NCBI RefSeq assembly: GCF_036346875.1
Contig: NZ_CP107852.1
Span: forward strand, 2,976,001 to 3,040,000
Source of the DNA: Nocardia sp. NBC_00508
GTDB taxonomy: Bacteria > Actinomycetota > Actinomycetes > Mycobacteriales > Mycobacteriaceae
Length of the DNA stretch: 64,000 nt
Direction of reading: 5' to 3'
Positions 1 to 9,441 of the stretch are shown piece by piece. Position 1 is the first letter of the stretch. Every line of letters starts with the position of its first letter. Below the pieces are notes generated by a model. That model saw nothing but the letters and a program-made list of their open reading frames with translations. It was not told the origin of the DNA and did no database searches. The position numbers were made by a program, and so were the translations under genes.

Positions 1-924
1 CCTCGAAGGCCGCCCCCACTATCGCGGCCGCGGACAGCAGCACGCCGAGCAGGATCTGACCATGTTTGGACAGCCGGGCCAGCGGTACCGCGACGAACGG
101 CAGCGCGATCATCACCGGCAGCGCGCCCGCGCGCAGCGCGAGCAGTTCGGCCGAGTTATCGACCACGCCGGTCAATTCGATGCGGTGTAGACCCCGACCA
201 TCACGGCCATGCTCAGCGCACCCGCGGCCAGGAGCGGCAGCAGCGGACGGATCCGCAGCACCGCGGGAATCGCGGCGTAGCTGTGCCGCAGCGGCCGGCC
301 CCGCCCAGCTGGCACGTCGGGCAGCAGCATGGTGCGCAATACCAGCGCCAGTACGGCGAAAACAATTGCGGATGCGATGAATACGGTGCGCCAGGGGAAT
401 GCGCCGACCATCGCCTGCGACACGATCTGCGCGATCACCGTCGCCGCGAGGAACGCCGTGGATACCGACATGATGGCAACCGCGCGGTGCGCGGGGGCGA
501 GGCGAGTAGCCACGTAGGCCATGATCGCGGGCGGCATCGAGCCGACCGCAAGGCCCTGGACGACCCGCAGGCCGACGGCCAGCGGCGCGTTGGCCGCCAG
601 CCCGGTCAACAGGGTTACCGCCGCGGCGACCAGCATCCCGGTGACCAGCACCCGGCGGTGACCATAGCGGTCGGACAGCGGACCGAAGAGGACGAAGCCG
701 CCCGCGTATCCGAAGGCGAACGCGCTGATGATCCAGGTCATCACGGCCGAGCCGACGCCCCAGTCGGCTTGCATCGCGGTGAAAAGCGGTATCGGGACAT
801 ACATCTGGCCGGTGGCCAGCAGGGCGGACAGGACGAAGAAGGGCAGGGTGCGTCCGGTGTGGGCACGCGACGACAGACCGCGGGTCGGCGTCCCGGCCAC
901 GGGCTGGAGGGTGGGCATTGCCAT
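1..924 (-). pseudogene. MFS transporter, frameshifted and cut by the window edge
   Basis: This is a major facilitator exporter. The N-terminal half reads through several hydrophobic segments, with the MFS loop GPLSDRYGHRRV after the second one. The frame stops at 172-174 just after VYTASN. The frame one base away continues the family sequence without a stop to the window edge, beginning IELTGVVDNSAELLALRAG. One base missing near 181 (gcn-atc read as gca-tcg) explains this, so the gene is either disrupted or carries a sequencing error. I take ATG at 924 (918 is the alternative); a TTG at 963 lies inside the operator. It is divergent from the TetR gene, which suggests TetR-controlled drug or metabolite efflux. 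The far C-terminus is outside the window. Confidence 0.75.
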
Positions 925-957
925 GCGTCGAAGGTAGGTCCGCCACGCGTTTCTGTC

Positions 958-973
958 AACCAAATAGTTGGTT
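958..973. promoter_or_regulatory. Palindromic operator between the MFS and TetR genes
   Basis: aaccaa-atag-ttggtt is a perfect 6-bp inverted repeat around 4 bases. It lies between the divergent starts at 924 and 998 and is the best candidate binding site for the TetR protein. The regulator assignment is inferred from position. Confidence 0.6.
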
Positions 974-997
974 TAACAGACTGGTAGAGTGTTTCCC

Positions 998-1840
998 ATG
1001 ACGGCCACGATGAAACGCAGTGACGCGACCAGGCAGGCTCTGTTGCGCGCCGCTCGCGACGAATTCGCGCAGTACGGGCTGGCCGGTGCCAGGGTCGACC
1101 GCATCGCGGAGGCGGCGGGCGTCAACAAGGAACGCATCTACGGGCTGTTCGGCAGCAAGGACAAGCTGTTCGACGTCATCCTGATCGAGACCCTGCGCGA
1201 GTTCATCACCGTGGTCGAACCGCTGGCCGACACCGAACCCGGCGTGTATGTCGGCAAGCTGTTCGATTACCACAGGAATAATCCCCAACTGTTGCGGCTG
1301 ATGCTGTGGGAGGCGCTGCACCGCGGCGCGGACGCGCACGACATCGATGGCTGGCGCGCCCAGCACTACGTACGCAAATCAGACCGCGCCCAAGAGCAAT
1401 TCGACGTGGACTCCACCGACGCGGGCCGCCTGCTGCTCGCGTTGTGCGGCCTGGCCAACTGGTCGCTCGCGGTGCCGCAGACCACCAGGCTGCTGCTGGG
1501 CGAGACCGCGGAGGACACCGACGCCACCCGGCAATTCCTGATGGAGTTCGCCAGGGCCGCGATGCGGCGCGAGTCGGCCGTCGGCGAGTACGAGGCGCGC
1601 CTTCCGGAAGTCGAGCTGGTCAAAGACTTGACCACCGATAAAGGGCAGTCCGATGTGGACCGGGCCGCCGCTCGCCTCCGTGAGGCCCAATCAGCGGCCG
1701 AAGCCGCGCGCGACGAACTCGCCACCGCCCTGCGCGCGGCCCACGCCGCAGGCGCGAGCGCCAATCAGCTGGCCAGGCAGGTCTCCGGCACCCTCTCGCG
1801 CCCGGTCGTACTCAAACTGCTGGCCGATCCCGGCGCCTGA
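998..1840 (+). CDS. TetR/AcrR family regulator with C-terminal extension
   Basis: A 280-residue transcriptional repressor. The N-terminal TetR helix-turn-helix is clear at about residues 8-52 (ARDEFAQYGLAGARVDRIAE, then GVNKERIYGLFGSKDKLF). ATG 998 is preferred over GTG 989. The ligand domain follows to about residue 205. The last 60 or so residues are unusual for TetR: a charged, Ala-rich helix and then ASANQLARQVSGTLSRPVVL, which looks like a second short helix-turn-helix. It is divergent from the broken MFS gene and probably controls that promoter and its own. The ligand is unknown. Confidence 0.85.
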   Translation: MTATMKRSDATRQALLRAARDEFAQYGLAGARVDRIAEAAGVNKERIYGLFGSKDKLFDVILIETLREFITVVEPLADTEPGVYVGKLFDYHRNNPQLLRLMLWEALHRGADAHDIDGWRAQHYVRKSDRAQEQFDVDSTDAGRLLLALCGLANWSLAVPQTTRLLLGETAEDTDATRQFLMEFARAAMRRESAVGEYEARLPEVELVKDLTTDKGQSDVDRAAARLREAQSAAEAARDELATALRAAHAAGASANQLARQVSGTLSRPVVLKLLADPGA

Positions 1841-1970
1841 CGGCATGGCACCAGCCCCGACCGCTGGCGGACGACCCCCCGTGTCGCTGCGGGATTAGGC
1901 CCGGGTAGCTCAGCGGGGAGGCAGCACAGCACTTTCACCACGACGAAGCTGCCGCGCGCGAACAGCCACC

Positions 1971-2008
1971 GACCTCGACCGTCGGCTCGCGGCGCGACGG
2001 TCGAGGTC
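1971..2008. terminator. Bidirectional hairpin terminator
   Basis: gacctcgaccgtcg and its exact complement flank a 10-base loop (14-bp stem). It lies between the convergent TetR gene and acyl-CoA dehydrogenase gene. There is no U-tract, as is common in high-GC actinobacteria. Confidence 0.6.
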
Positions 2009-2041
2009 CTCGGTGACAAGCTCGGTGCTCGGTGACGAGAG

Positions 2042-3871
2042 TTAGAACGCTGCCTCGTCCAGGTCCATGATGTCGTTGTCGAGCGCGGCGATGATCCCCT
2101 TCACCGCGGCCAGGTTGGGCAGCACGTTCTTGGCGAAGAAGCTTGCGACAGCGACCTTTCCGGTATAGAAGGCACGATCCTTCTCCGGCGCCTCGGCGGC
2201 CAGCGCGGCGGCGGCGATCTCCGCCTGCACCAGCAGTCGCCAGCCGATGAGCAGGTCGCCGACCGAGAGCAGGAAGCGCACCGAGCCGAGACCGATCTTG
2301 TAGAGCTCGGCGGGCGTCTGCTGCGCGGCCAGCAGGAAGCCGGTGAGTGCGGCCGCCATCGCCTGCACATCCGCCGCGGCGGTGCGCAGCAGCTCGCGCT
2401 CGACGTCGAACCGGCCGGTCTTCGCGTCCAGGTACGCCGTGATCTGGGCGTTGACATGACCGAGCGCGACGCCGCGGTCGCGGGCGATCTTGCGGAAGAA
2501 GAAGTCCTGCGCCTGGATGGCGGTGGTGCCCTCGTACAGCGAGTCGATCTTCGCGTCCCGGATGTACTGCTCGATCGGATAGTCCTGCAGATAGCCCGAA
2601 CCACCCAGCGTTTGCAGCGACTCGGTCAGGTACTGATAGGCCCGCTCCGAACCGACGCCTTTCACGATCGGCAGCAGCAGATCGTCCACCCGGTGCGCCA
2701 GATCGGCGTCGGCGCCGGAAACAAGCTGCGCCACATCCGCGTTCTGGTGTGCGGCCGTGTACAGGTACACCGCGCGCAAACCCTCGGCGTATGCCTTCTG
2801 CATGGCCAGCGAGCGCCGCACGTCCGGGTGATGTGTGATGGTCACGCGCGGCGCGGCCTTGTCCGTCATCCGGGTCAGATCCGCGCCCTGGACCCGCTGC
2901 TTGGCGTAGTCGAGCGCGTTCAGGTAGCCGGTCGACAGGGTGCCCGCGGACTTGACGCCGACCATCATTCGCGCGTTCTCGATCACCTGGAACATCTGCG
3001 CGATGCCGTTGTGCACCTCGCCGACCAGCCAGCCTTTGGCGGGCAGGTCGCTGCCGCCGAAGGTCACCTCGCAGGTGGGCGAGGACTTCAGACCCATCTT
3101 GTGCTCGACTCCGGTGACGTACACGCCGTTGCGCTCGCCGAGTTCCAGCGTGTCATGGTCGAACAGGAACTTCGGCACGTAGAACAGCGACAGGCCCTTG
3201 GTGCCGGGTCCCGCTCCCTCGGGCCGGGCCAGCACCAGGTGGAAGACGTTCTCCGCGGTGTCGCCGACCTCGGCGCCGGAGATGAAGCGCTTGACGCCCT
3301 CGATGTGCCAGGAGCCGTCCTCCTGCCTGATCGCCTTGGTCCGTCCCGCACCCACGTCCGAGCCCGCGTCCGGCTCGGTCAGCACCATGGTGCCCTGCCA
3401 GCCCTTCTCGAAGCCGAGTGTGGCCCAGTGCTTCTGCTGCTCGGTGCCGACGTTGTACAGAACAGACGCCATGATCGGGCCCATGTTGAAGAACGACGCC
3501 GACGGATTCGCGCAGGTGATCATCTCGCCGACCGCCCACACCAGCACTGCGGGCGCCGAGGTGCCGCCCATGCCCTCCGGCATGGCCAGACGGCTCCAGT
3601 CCGCCTCGCGCACGGCGGTGACGGTCTTGCGTAGCGGCTCCGGAACCGAGATCGAGAACGTGGTCGCGTCGTACACCACCGGCTCCCGATCGGCGGCAGC
3701 GAAGGAGTCCGCGACGGGTCCCTCGGCCAGCCGCTTGACCTCGGACAGGATCTCCCGGACGGTGTCGGAGTCGAGGTCGCCGTAGGCGCCGATATCGAGG
3801 AGCTTGTCCAGCTCGAGCACTTCGAACAGGTTGAACTCGATATCCCTCAGGTTCGCCTTGTAGTGACCCAC
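2042..3871 (-). CDS. fadE5: FadE5-like acyl-CoA dehydrogenase
   Basis: A 609-residue FAD enzyme that oxidises acyl-CoA thioesters to trans-2-enoyl-CoA in beta-oxidation. It resembles mycobacterial FadE5 along its whole length, including the start [20 protein letters not shown], the flavin-binding stretch [20 protein letters not shown] and the end [12 protein letters not shown]. The catalytic Glu is in SLYEGTT (E447). The start is GTG 3871 with a strong ribosome site gaggagg 8-9 bases upstream. It stands alone, divergent from the urea operon. FadE5 in mycobacteria accepts a broad range of chain lengths; the same here is inference. Confidence 0.92.
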   Translation of the reverse strand: MGHYKANLRDIEFNLFEVLELDKLLDIGAYGDLDSDTVREILSEVKRLAEGPVADSFAAADREPVVYDATTFSISVPEPLRKTVTAVREADWSRLAMPEGMGGTSAPAVLVWAVGEMITCANPSASFFNMGPIMASVLYNVGTEQQKHWATLGFEKGWQGTMVLTEPDAGSDVGAGRTKAIRQEDGSWHIEGVKRFISGAEVGDTAENVFHLVLARPEGAGPGTKGLSLFYVPKFLFDHDTLELGERNGVYVTGVEHKMGLKSSPTCEVTFGGSDLPAKGWLVGEVHNGIAQMFQVIENARMMVGVKSAGTLSTGYLNALDYAKQRVQGADLTRMTDKAAPRVTITHHPDVRRSLAMQKAYAEGLRAVYLYTAAHQNADVAQLVSGADADLAHRVDDLLLPIVKGVGSERAYQYLTESLQTLGGSGYLQDYPIEQYIRDAKIDSLYEGTTAIQAQDFFFRKIARDRGVALGHVNAQITAYLDAKTGRFDVERELLRTAAADVQAMAAALTGFLLAAQQTPAELYKIGLGSVRFLLSVGDLLIGWRLLVQAEIAAAALAAEAPEKDRAFYTGKVAVASFFAKNVLPNLAAVKGIIAALDNDIMDLDEAAF

Positions 3872-4043
3872 CCGGTCCTCCTCGACTCGAGTCCCCGGCA
3901 GTCGCCGGGGCGGGACGATTCTGACGTCGTACGAATCGAAGCGTGCCGCATCACGGAGACGCTACGCAACCGTAGCCAGCTACGCCCCGGCCAACGGGCT
4001 CGTCAGAACCTCACAACTATTCACCGGCCGTTAACCGCAAAGG

Positions 4044-4068
4044 TTCACACGCGCGAAACAGACGAAAC
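4044..4068 (+). promoter_or_regulatory. Candidate GlnR nitrogen-control site
   Basis: ttcac-acgcgc-gaaac matches the actinobacterial GlnR half-site pattern gTnAC-N6-GaAAC with one mismatch, and a second gaaac follows at 4064-4068. Urea transporters are typical GlnR targets under nitrogen limitation. The pattern match is seen; binding is inferred. Confidence 0.5.
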
Positions 4069-4127
4069 GGACTCGTCATCGAGAGATATTCCGGCGCAAT
4101 AACTTCTGTCTACCGTTCGCATCACGA

Positions 4128-4142
4128 ATACAGCCGCTGTAT
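4128..4142. promoter_or_regulatory. 15-bp palindrome upstream of urtA
   Basis: atacagc-c-gctgtat is a perfect 7-bp inverted repeat about 100 bases before the urtA start, separate from the GlnR-like site. The GntR protein coded at the end of the same gene string is a plausible binder. Confidence 0.45.
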
Positions 4143-4242
4143 ACAACCCGGTCTACAGCCGTGACCGGGCCAAAGGCGGACGTATTCGCTGCGGCGCGAA
4201 CCCAGCGCCGCCGCACTGCCTGATGAGGAGAAGGGTCCGCCC

Positions 4243-5514
4243 ATGTCAGATTCCCGTGCCATCCCGCGCCCTCGGCGCTTGGTCAAGGTGATGGCGGTAC
4301 CAGCCGCGGTCGCGCTCGCCGGCCTGTTGCTGACCGCCTGCGGCGCCAAGGATGACGCCTCGACCAGCTCGAACGCCGCGTCCTGCGTCGACACATCGAA
4401 GGAAACGATCAAGGTCGGTTCGCTACACTCGCTGTCCGGCACGATGGCCATCTCCGAGGTCACCGTCGCCAACTCCACCAAGCTGGCCGTCGACCAGATC
4501 AACGCTACAGGCGGCGTGCTCGGCAAGAAGATCGAGCTGGTGCTGGAGGACGGCGCCTCGGACCCGAAGACCTTCGCGGAGAAGGCGGAGAAGCTGATCA
4601 GCTCCGACTGCGTCGCGGCGGTGTTCGGCGGCTGGACCTCGTCGAGCCGCAAGGCCATGAAGCCGAAGTTCGAGAACCTCAACTCGCTGCTCTACTACCC
4701 GGTGCAGTACGAGGGCCTGGAGGACAGCAAGAACATCTTCTACACCGGCGCGACCACCAACCAGCAGATCATCCCGGCGCTGGACTACCTGAAGCAGAAG
4801 GGCATCACGTCGCTCTACCTGGTCGGTAGCGACTACGTCTTCCCGCAGACCGCCAATCGCGAGATCAAGGCCTACGCGGCCGCCAACGGCATCGAGATCA
4901 AGGGCGAGGACTACACCCCGCTCGGCTCCACCGACTTCTCCACCATCGTGAACAAGGTCCGCACCGCCAAGGCGGGCGCGGTGTTCAACACCCTCAACGG
5001 CGATTCCAACGTCGCGTTCTTCCGCGAATACACCAGCGCGGGCCTGAAAGCCGCCGAGATGCCGGTGATCTCGGTGTCCATCGCCGAGGAGGAGGTCGCG
5101 GGCATCGGTGCGCAGAACATCGCGGGCCAGCTCACCGCGTGGAACTACTACCAGACCGTCGACACGCCCGTGAACAAGAAGTTCGTCGCCGACTACAAGG
5201 CCGCGTTCGGCGCCGACAAGCCGACCTCGGACCCCATGGAAGCCGCCTACGCGTCGGTCTACCTGTGGAAGAACACCGTCGAGAAGGCGAAGTCGTTCAA
5301 GGTGGAGGACATCCAGGCCGCCGCCGACGGCGTGAGCTTCGAGGCCCCCGAGGGCTCGGTGACCATCGACGGCTCCAACCATCACATCACCAAGACCGCT
5401 CGCATCGGCGAAATCCGTCCCGACGGACTCATCTACACCGTCTGGGACTCCGGCAAAGCGGTAACCCCGGACCCGTACCTGAAGTCCTACGAATGGGCCA
5501 AGGGCCTGAAGTAG
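4243..5514 (+). CDS. urtA: Urea ABC transporter substrate-binding lipoprotein
   Basis: A 423-residue periplasmic-binding-type receptor that delivers urea to the UrtBC permease. A basic N-terminus and hydrophobic stretch lead to the lipobox LLTAC (Cys33). The mature part has the UrtA hallmarks [23 protein letters not shown] and [12 protein letters not shown], and the usual length. The ribosome site gaggag precedes ATG 4243. A 388-base repeat-rich spacer separates it from urtB, as often happens when the binding protein is made in excess over the permease. GlnR control is suggested by the upstream site. Confidence 0.96.
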   Translation: MSDSRAIPRPRRLVKVMAVPAAVALAGLLLTACGAKDDASTSSNAASCVDTSKETIKVGSLHSLSGTMAISEVTVANSTKLAVDQINATGGVLGKKIELVLEDGASDPKTFAEKAEKLISSDCVAAVFGGWTSSSRKAMKPKFENLNSLLYYPVQYEGLEDSKNIFYTGATTNQQIIPALDYLKQKGITSLYLVGSDYVFPQTANREIKAYAAANGIEIKGEDYTPLGSTDFSTIVNKVRTAKAGAVFNTLNGDSNVAFFREYTSAGLKAAEMPVISVSIAEEEVAGIGAQNIAGQLTAWNYYQTVDTPVNKKFVADYKAAFGADKPTSDPMEAAYASVYLWKNTVEKAKSFKVEDIQAAADGVSFEAPEGSVTIDGSNHHITKTARIGEIRPDGLIYTVWDSGKAVTPDPYLKSYEWAKGLK

Positions 5515-5902
5515 TCCGCAGCCGTGTCCGCAGCCGTGTCCGCGGCCCAGCTACGAGTTGCCGCCGCACGCCACGAAGTCGCCGGCGGCGGTCGCTCGAA
5601 GCGAGCAATGAGGGGGGTCGCGGACACAGACGGGCAGCTCCGAACCTCTGCAACCACTCGGCCCAACCCCGGCTTTCGAGCGAAGCGAGATCGAGCATTG
5701 CCCGTTCGCGGCCCGGCTCGCGTCCGAGTGGCCGCCGCGTCCGCGACGCAGTCGCCAGCGGCGGTCGCTCGGACGCGAGCCACAAGAGGGCCGCGAACAC
5801 GCCGCGACGAAGTCGCGGCCAAACAAACACAGCCGCGAACACGCAGCGCCGCAGGCGCTGCAAAAACCAACACAGCCTGACCAACACAGGAGTCTCCTCC
5901 CC
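5515..5902. repeat. Repeat- and hairpin-rich spacer inside the urt operon
   Basis: The gap holds short direct repeats (cagccgtgtccg twice at its start; gccgcgaacacg at about 5790 and agccgcgaacacg at about 5831) and several small hairpins: gctcg-aag-cgagc (5594-5606), gccgcgac-gaa-gtcgcggc (5801-5819) and gcagcgcc-gca-ggcgctgc (5843-5861, followed by aaaaa). These gagcgaagcgagc-type motifs recur in the window at 45803. I see no gene. Likely effects are partial termination or differential mRNA stability between urtA and urtB. Confidence 0.6.
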
Positions 5903-6787
5903 ATGGACGTTGTGATCGGACAGCTCTTCACCGGGCTGAGCCTGGGATCGATTCTCTTGCTCGCCGCGCTGGGGCTCTCGCTGACCTTCGGTCAGATGGG
6001 CGTGATCAACATGGCGCACGGCGAGTTCATCATGGCCGGTTGCTACACGACTTATGTAGTGCAGAAGGTCATCTCGTCGGCGGGCGTCTCGCTCGTCGTG
6101 TCTCTGCTGATCGGTTTCCTCGTCGGCGGCATGCTCGGTGCCGCGCTGGAGATGGGGCTGATCCGCTGGATGTACGACCGGCCGCTGGACACACTGCTGG
6201 TCACCTTCGGTGTCGGGCTGGTGTTGCAGCAGCTGGCCCGCGACATCTTCGGTGCGCCCGCCAAGAACGTCATCGCTCCGGAATGGCTCGGCGGCGGCGT
6301 CACGATCCTGGGCGCGGTGGTGCCGAAGACACGCATCTTCATCCTCGTTCTCGCGGTCGTCACGGTGACCGCGCTGGCCGTGGTGCTCGCGACGACACCG
6401 CTGGGCCGACGCATCCGTGCGGTGGTGCAGAACCGCGGTTTGGCCGAAACCTCGGGTGTCTCCAGCCGTTTCACCGACATCAGCACCTTCTTCATCGGCT
6501 CGGGGCTGGCCGGCGTGGCCGGAGTCGCGCTCACGCTGATCGGTTCCACCAGCCCGACCATCGGTCAGAGCTATCTGATCGACGCGTTCCTGGTGGTGGT
6601 CATCGGCGGGCTCGGCCAGATCAAGGGCACGGTGATCGCGGCGTTCGCGCTCGGCCTGCTCAATTCCTACATCGAATACTCGACCACCGCGTCCATCGCG
6701 AAGGTCATCGTCTTCGTCATCATCGTGATCTTCCTACAGGTCCGCCCGCAGGGCCTGTTCACCGTCCGGACAAGGAGTTTGGCATGA
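5903..6787 (+). CDS. urtB: Urea ABC transporter permease UrtB
   Basis: A 294-residue multispanning inner-membrane permease of the branched-chain amino acid/urea group (LivH-like). Typical pieces are ALGLSLTFGQMGVINMAHGE near the N-terminus and GLGQIKGTVIAAFALGLLN near the end. The ribosome site aggag lies 10 bases before ATG 5903. Its stop overlaps the urtC start by four bases (atga), so translation is coupled. It pairs with UrtC as the heterodimeric channel. Confidence 0.95.
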   Translation: MDVVIGQLFTGLSLGSILLLAALGLSLTFGQMGVINMAHGEFIMAGCYTTYVVQKVISSAGVSLVVSLLIGFLVGGMLGAALEMGLIRWMYDRPLDTLLVTFGVGLVLQQLARDIFGAPAKNVIAPEWLGGGVTILGAVVPKTRIFILVLAVVTVTALAVVLATTPLGRRIRAVVQNRGLAETSGVSSRFTDISTFFIGSGLAGVAGVALTLIGSTSPTIGQSYLIDAFLVVVIGGLGQIKGTVIAAFALGLLNSYIEYSTTASIAKVIVFVIIVIFLQVRPQGLFTVRTRSLA

Positions 6788-7929
6788 CCACACTCGTGCA
6801 ACGGTGGCGCGCGCACCCCTCGCTCACCGCGCTGGCCGGATTCGCCGTCGCCGCCGTCTTCTTGTTCGCGGTCGCTCCCGCGGTGCTCAGCGACTTCCGG
6901 CTCAATCTGCTCGCGAAGTTCCTGTGCTTCGCGATCGTCGCGGTGGGCATCGGATTGGCTTGGGGCCGAGGCGGAATGCTCACCCTGGGTCAGGGCGTGT
7001 TCTTCGGTATCGGCGCATACATCATGGCCATGCATCTGCAAATGGCCGACGCCGCGCGACTCGGCAACGACGTGCCGGAGTTCATGGAGATCGCGGGCAT
7101 TCGCGAGTTGCCCTCGTTCTGGCGGCCTTTCGCGTCGGCTCCGGTGGCGCTGCTCGGCATCCTGGTGCTGCCCGCGCTGGTCGCGGCGGCGCTCGGTTAC
7201 GGCGTGTTCAAGCGCCGCGTGAAGGGCGCCTACTTCGCCATCCTCAGCCAGGCGCTGGCCGCCGCGCTGGCCATTCTGCTGACCGGTCAGCAGGCCATCG
7301 GCGGATTCACCGGCCTGTCGGATTTCCGCGCCTTCTTCGGTTTCAAGCTGTCCGACCCGGTCAACCGGCGGATGCTGTTCTTCCTCGCCGCGGGCACGCT
7401 GCTGCTGGTGGTCGCGCTGGTGCGGCAGCTGATGCACAGCAGGTACGGCGAGCTGCTCGTCGCGGTGCGCGATCAGGAGGAGCGGGTGCGCTTCCTCGGA
7501 TACGACCCGGCGAACGTGAAGATCGTCGCCTATGTGGTCGCCGCCTTCTTCGCGGGCATCGCCGGCGCGCTGTTCACCCCGATCGTCGGCATCATCTCCC
7601 CGGCCGACATCGGCGTCGTCCCGTCCATCGCGTTCCTCATCGGCGTTGCGATCGGCGGACGAACCACCCTGCTCGGGCCGGTGCTCGGCGCGATCGGCGT
7701 GGCCTGGGCGCAGACAGCGTTCTCCGAGGAGTTCCCGTCCGGGTGGACCTACCTCCAAGGCGTGCTCTTCATCGTGGTGGTCGGCTTCGTCCCGGCCGGA
7801 CTCGCCGGACTGTGGCCGATGGCGAAGGGACTGGTGGACAGCCGGTTCCGGCGTCCCTCCGCCCCCGCTCCGGTCGTGCTGGTCGAGACGCTGCCGGAAC
7901 CCGCGACCGAGAAAGTGGAATCCCGATGA
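6784..7929 (+). CDS. urtC: Urea ABC transporter permease UrtC
   Basis: A 381-residue LivM-like permease. ATG 6784 overlaps the urtB stop. Characteristic segments are AWGRGGMLTLGQGVFFGIGA, GAYFAILSQALAAALAILLT and AIGGRTTLLGPVLGAIGVAW. The family QQAIGGFTGLSDF loop is present. The C-terminal cytoplasmic tail is charged and Pro-rich. The stop overlaps the urtD start by four bases. Confidence 0.95.
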   Translation: MTTLVQRWRAHPSLTALAGFAVAAVFLFAVAPAVLSDFRLNLLAKFLCFAIVAVGIGLAWGRGGMLTLGQGVFFGIGAYIMAMHLQMADAARLGNDVPEFMEIAGIRELPSFWRPFASAPVALLGILVLPALVAAALGYGVFKRRVKGAYFAILSQALAAALAILLTGQQAIGGFTGLSDFRAFFGFKLSDPVNRRMLFFLAAGTLLLVVALVRQLMHSRYGELLVAVRDQEERVRFLGYDPANVKIVAYVVAAFFAGIAGALFTPIVGIISPADIGVVPSIAFLIGVAIGGRTTLLGPVLGAIGVAWAQTAFSEEFPSGWTYLQGVLFIVVVGFVPAGLAGLWPMAKGLVDSRFRRPSAPAPVVLVETLPEPATEKVESR

Positions 7930-8738
7930 CCGACACGACGCACGAACCCAAACTCGGCGGCAACGCCGGAATGTCCAGCGAGTACCTCGAGATCCGCGGC
8001 CTCTCGGTGAGTTTCGACGGCTTCAAGGCCGTCACCGACGTCGACCTGACGGTGTTGCAGGGCGATCTGCGCTTCCTCATCGGCCCCAACGGCGCGGGCA
8101 AGACCACGCTCATCGATGCGATCACCGGGCTGGTCCCGGCGAGCGGATCGGCGCAGAAGACCGGCGTCGAACTGCTCGGCAAAAAGGTGCACCAGATCGC
8201 CCGGCTCGGCATCGGGCGGACGTTCCAGACCGCGAGTGTCTTCGAACAGCTCACCGTGCTGCAGAATCTCGACATCGCGGCGGGCGCGGGCCGCTCGGTG
8301 CTCACCATGCTGCGCCGCCGCACATCGGTGCTCCCGAGCATCGAGGAGGCGCTGGAGACCACCGGCCTGGCCGACCTGCGTGACAAGCCCGCCGGCGCCC
8401 TTGCGCACGGACAGAAGCAGTGGCTGGAGATCGGCATGCTCTTGGTGCAGAACGCCTCGGTGCTGCTGCTGGACGAGCCGGTCGCCGGGATGAGCGCGGA
8501 GGAGCGCGAGGAAACCGGAAACCTGCTGCGCCGCATCGGCGGCGAACGCGTGGTCGTGGTGGTCGAGCACGACATGGACTTCATGCGTGCCTTCGCCAGC
8601 TCGGTGACCGTCCTCGCGGGCGGCAAGGTGCTCAGTGAGGGCAGCGTCGAGCAGGTGCAGGCGGACCCGAAAGTCCAGGAGGTCTATCTCGGCACCGCCG
8701 CGGCCGTCGGGACCGAGTTGGAAGGCGAAAGGGCATAG
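7926..8738 (+). CDS. urtD: Urea ABC transporter ATPase UrtD
   Basis: A 270-residue cytoplasmic ATPase. It has Walker A GPNGAGKTT (about residues 59-67), the signature variant LAHGQKQWLEIGM typical of UrtD rather than LSGGQ, Walker B VLLLDEPVAGM and the switch His in VVEHDMDFM. ATG 7926 overlaps the urtC stop. It couples ATP hydrolysis to UrtBC together with UrtE, which starts two bases after its stop. Confidence 0.95.
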   Translation: MTDTTHEPKLGGNAGMSSEYLEIRGLSVSFDGFKAVTDVDLTVLQGDLRFLIGPNGAGKTTLIDAITGLVPASGSAQKTGVELLGKKVHQIARLGIGRTFQTASVFEQLTVLQNLDIAAGAGRSVLTMLRRRTSVLPSIEEALETTGLADLRDKPAGALAHGQKQWLEIGMLLVQNASVLLLDEPVAGMSAEEREETGNLLRRIGGERVVVVVEHDMDFMRAFASSVTVLAGGKVLSEGSVEQVQADPKVQEVYLGTAAAVGTELEGERA

Positions 8739-8740
8739 GG

Positions 8741-9433
8741 ATGCTAGAGCTCATCGATATCCACTCCGGCTACGGCCGCACCGAGGTGATCCACGGCGTC
8801 TCGGTGACCGTCCCGGACGACAGCGTGGTCGCCATCATGGGACACAACGGCGCGGGCAAGACCACACTGCTGCGCACCGCCGTCGGCCTGATCGGCACGA
8901 AATCGGGACGGATCGAATTCGACGGCGCGACCATCACCAAACTGTCACCGTCCCGCCGGGTGCGCCGCGGCATCGCTTACGTGCCGCAGGGACAGCAGAG
9001 CTTCCCGCAACTGACCACCGCCGAGAATTTGCAGGTCGTCGCGGATGGACGTAAGCGGGGCAAGGCGCTGATCGACGAATCGCTGGACCTGTTCCCCGCG
9101 CTACGCGACCTGCTCGCCCGCAAGGCGGGCCTGCTCTCCGGCGGCCAGCGTCAGCAGCTCGCCATCGCGCGGGCGCTGATCACCGAGCCGAAGCTGCTCA
9201 TCCTCGACGAGCCGACCGAGGGCATCCAGCCATCGGTGGTCGCCGAGATCGAGCGCACCATCATCGATCTCACCCGGCGCGGCGGATTGAGCGTGCTGCT
9301 GGTCGAGCAGCACATCGGGTTCGCGTTGCAGGCGGCGCAGCACTACTACGTCCTGCAATCCGGCCGGGTGACCGCTACGGGTGCGGGCGGCGCGGGCGCC
9401 GAGAGCGCGGTCCGCTCGGCGATGGCGATCTGA
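8741..9433 (+). CDS. urtE: Urea ABC transporter ATPase UrtE
   Basis: A 230-residue LivF-like ATPase. It has Walker A GHNGAGKTT, a Q-loop around YVPQGQQSFPQLT, the canonical signature LSGGQRQQ, Walker B LLILDEPTEGIQPS (the EGIQPS ending is typical of UrtE) and the switch His in LLVEQHIGFA. It completes the five-gene urea importer. The GntR-family gene follows after 8 bases, so the operon probably continues. Confidence 0.95.
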   Translation: MLELIDIHSGYGRTEVIHGVSVTVPDDSVVAIMGHNGAGKTTLLRTAVGLIGTKSGRIEFDGATITKLSPSRRVRRGIAYVPQGQQSFPQLTTAENLQVVADGRKRGKALIDESLDLFPALRDLLARKAGLLSGGQRQQLAIARALITEPKLLILDEPTEGIQPSVVAEIERTIIDLTRRGGLSVLLVEQHIGFALQAAQHYYVLQSGRVTATGAGGAGAESAVRSAMAI

Positions 9434-9441
9434 GCGCCGCC

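Larger units (their letters stand above)
3872..4242. other. Intergenic region with the urt promoter
   Basis: 371 bases between the divergent fadE5-like gene and urtA. It carries the two candidate regulatory sites listed separately. The base composition dips towards A/T at 4010-4145, as expected for a promoter. No coding sequence is convincing. Confidence 0.6.

Noticed and set aside
1899..1975. Complete tRNA gene
   Set aside because: Only the 5' end looks like a tRNA; the D-stem does not close and no anticodon or T arm follows.
5843..5866. Intrinsic terminator at the hairpin followed by aaaaa
   Set aside because: The run is A on the coding strand, not T, so it is not a canonical terminator for urtA; kept only as a hairpin.
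5521..5880. Coding frames in the urtA-urtB spacer
   Set aside because: They arise from low-complexity GC-rich repeats; none has a ribosome site or protein-like composition.
6804..7925. Long open frame in another phase across urtC
   Set aside because: Arg/His-rich shadow; it merges into the true urtD frame at 7926, which has its own ATG overlapping the urtC stop.
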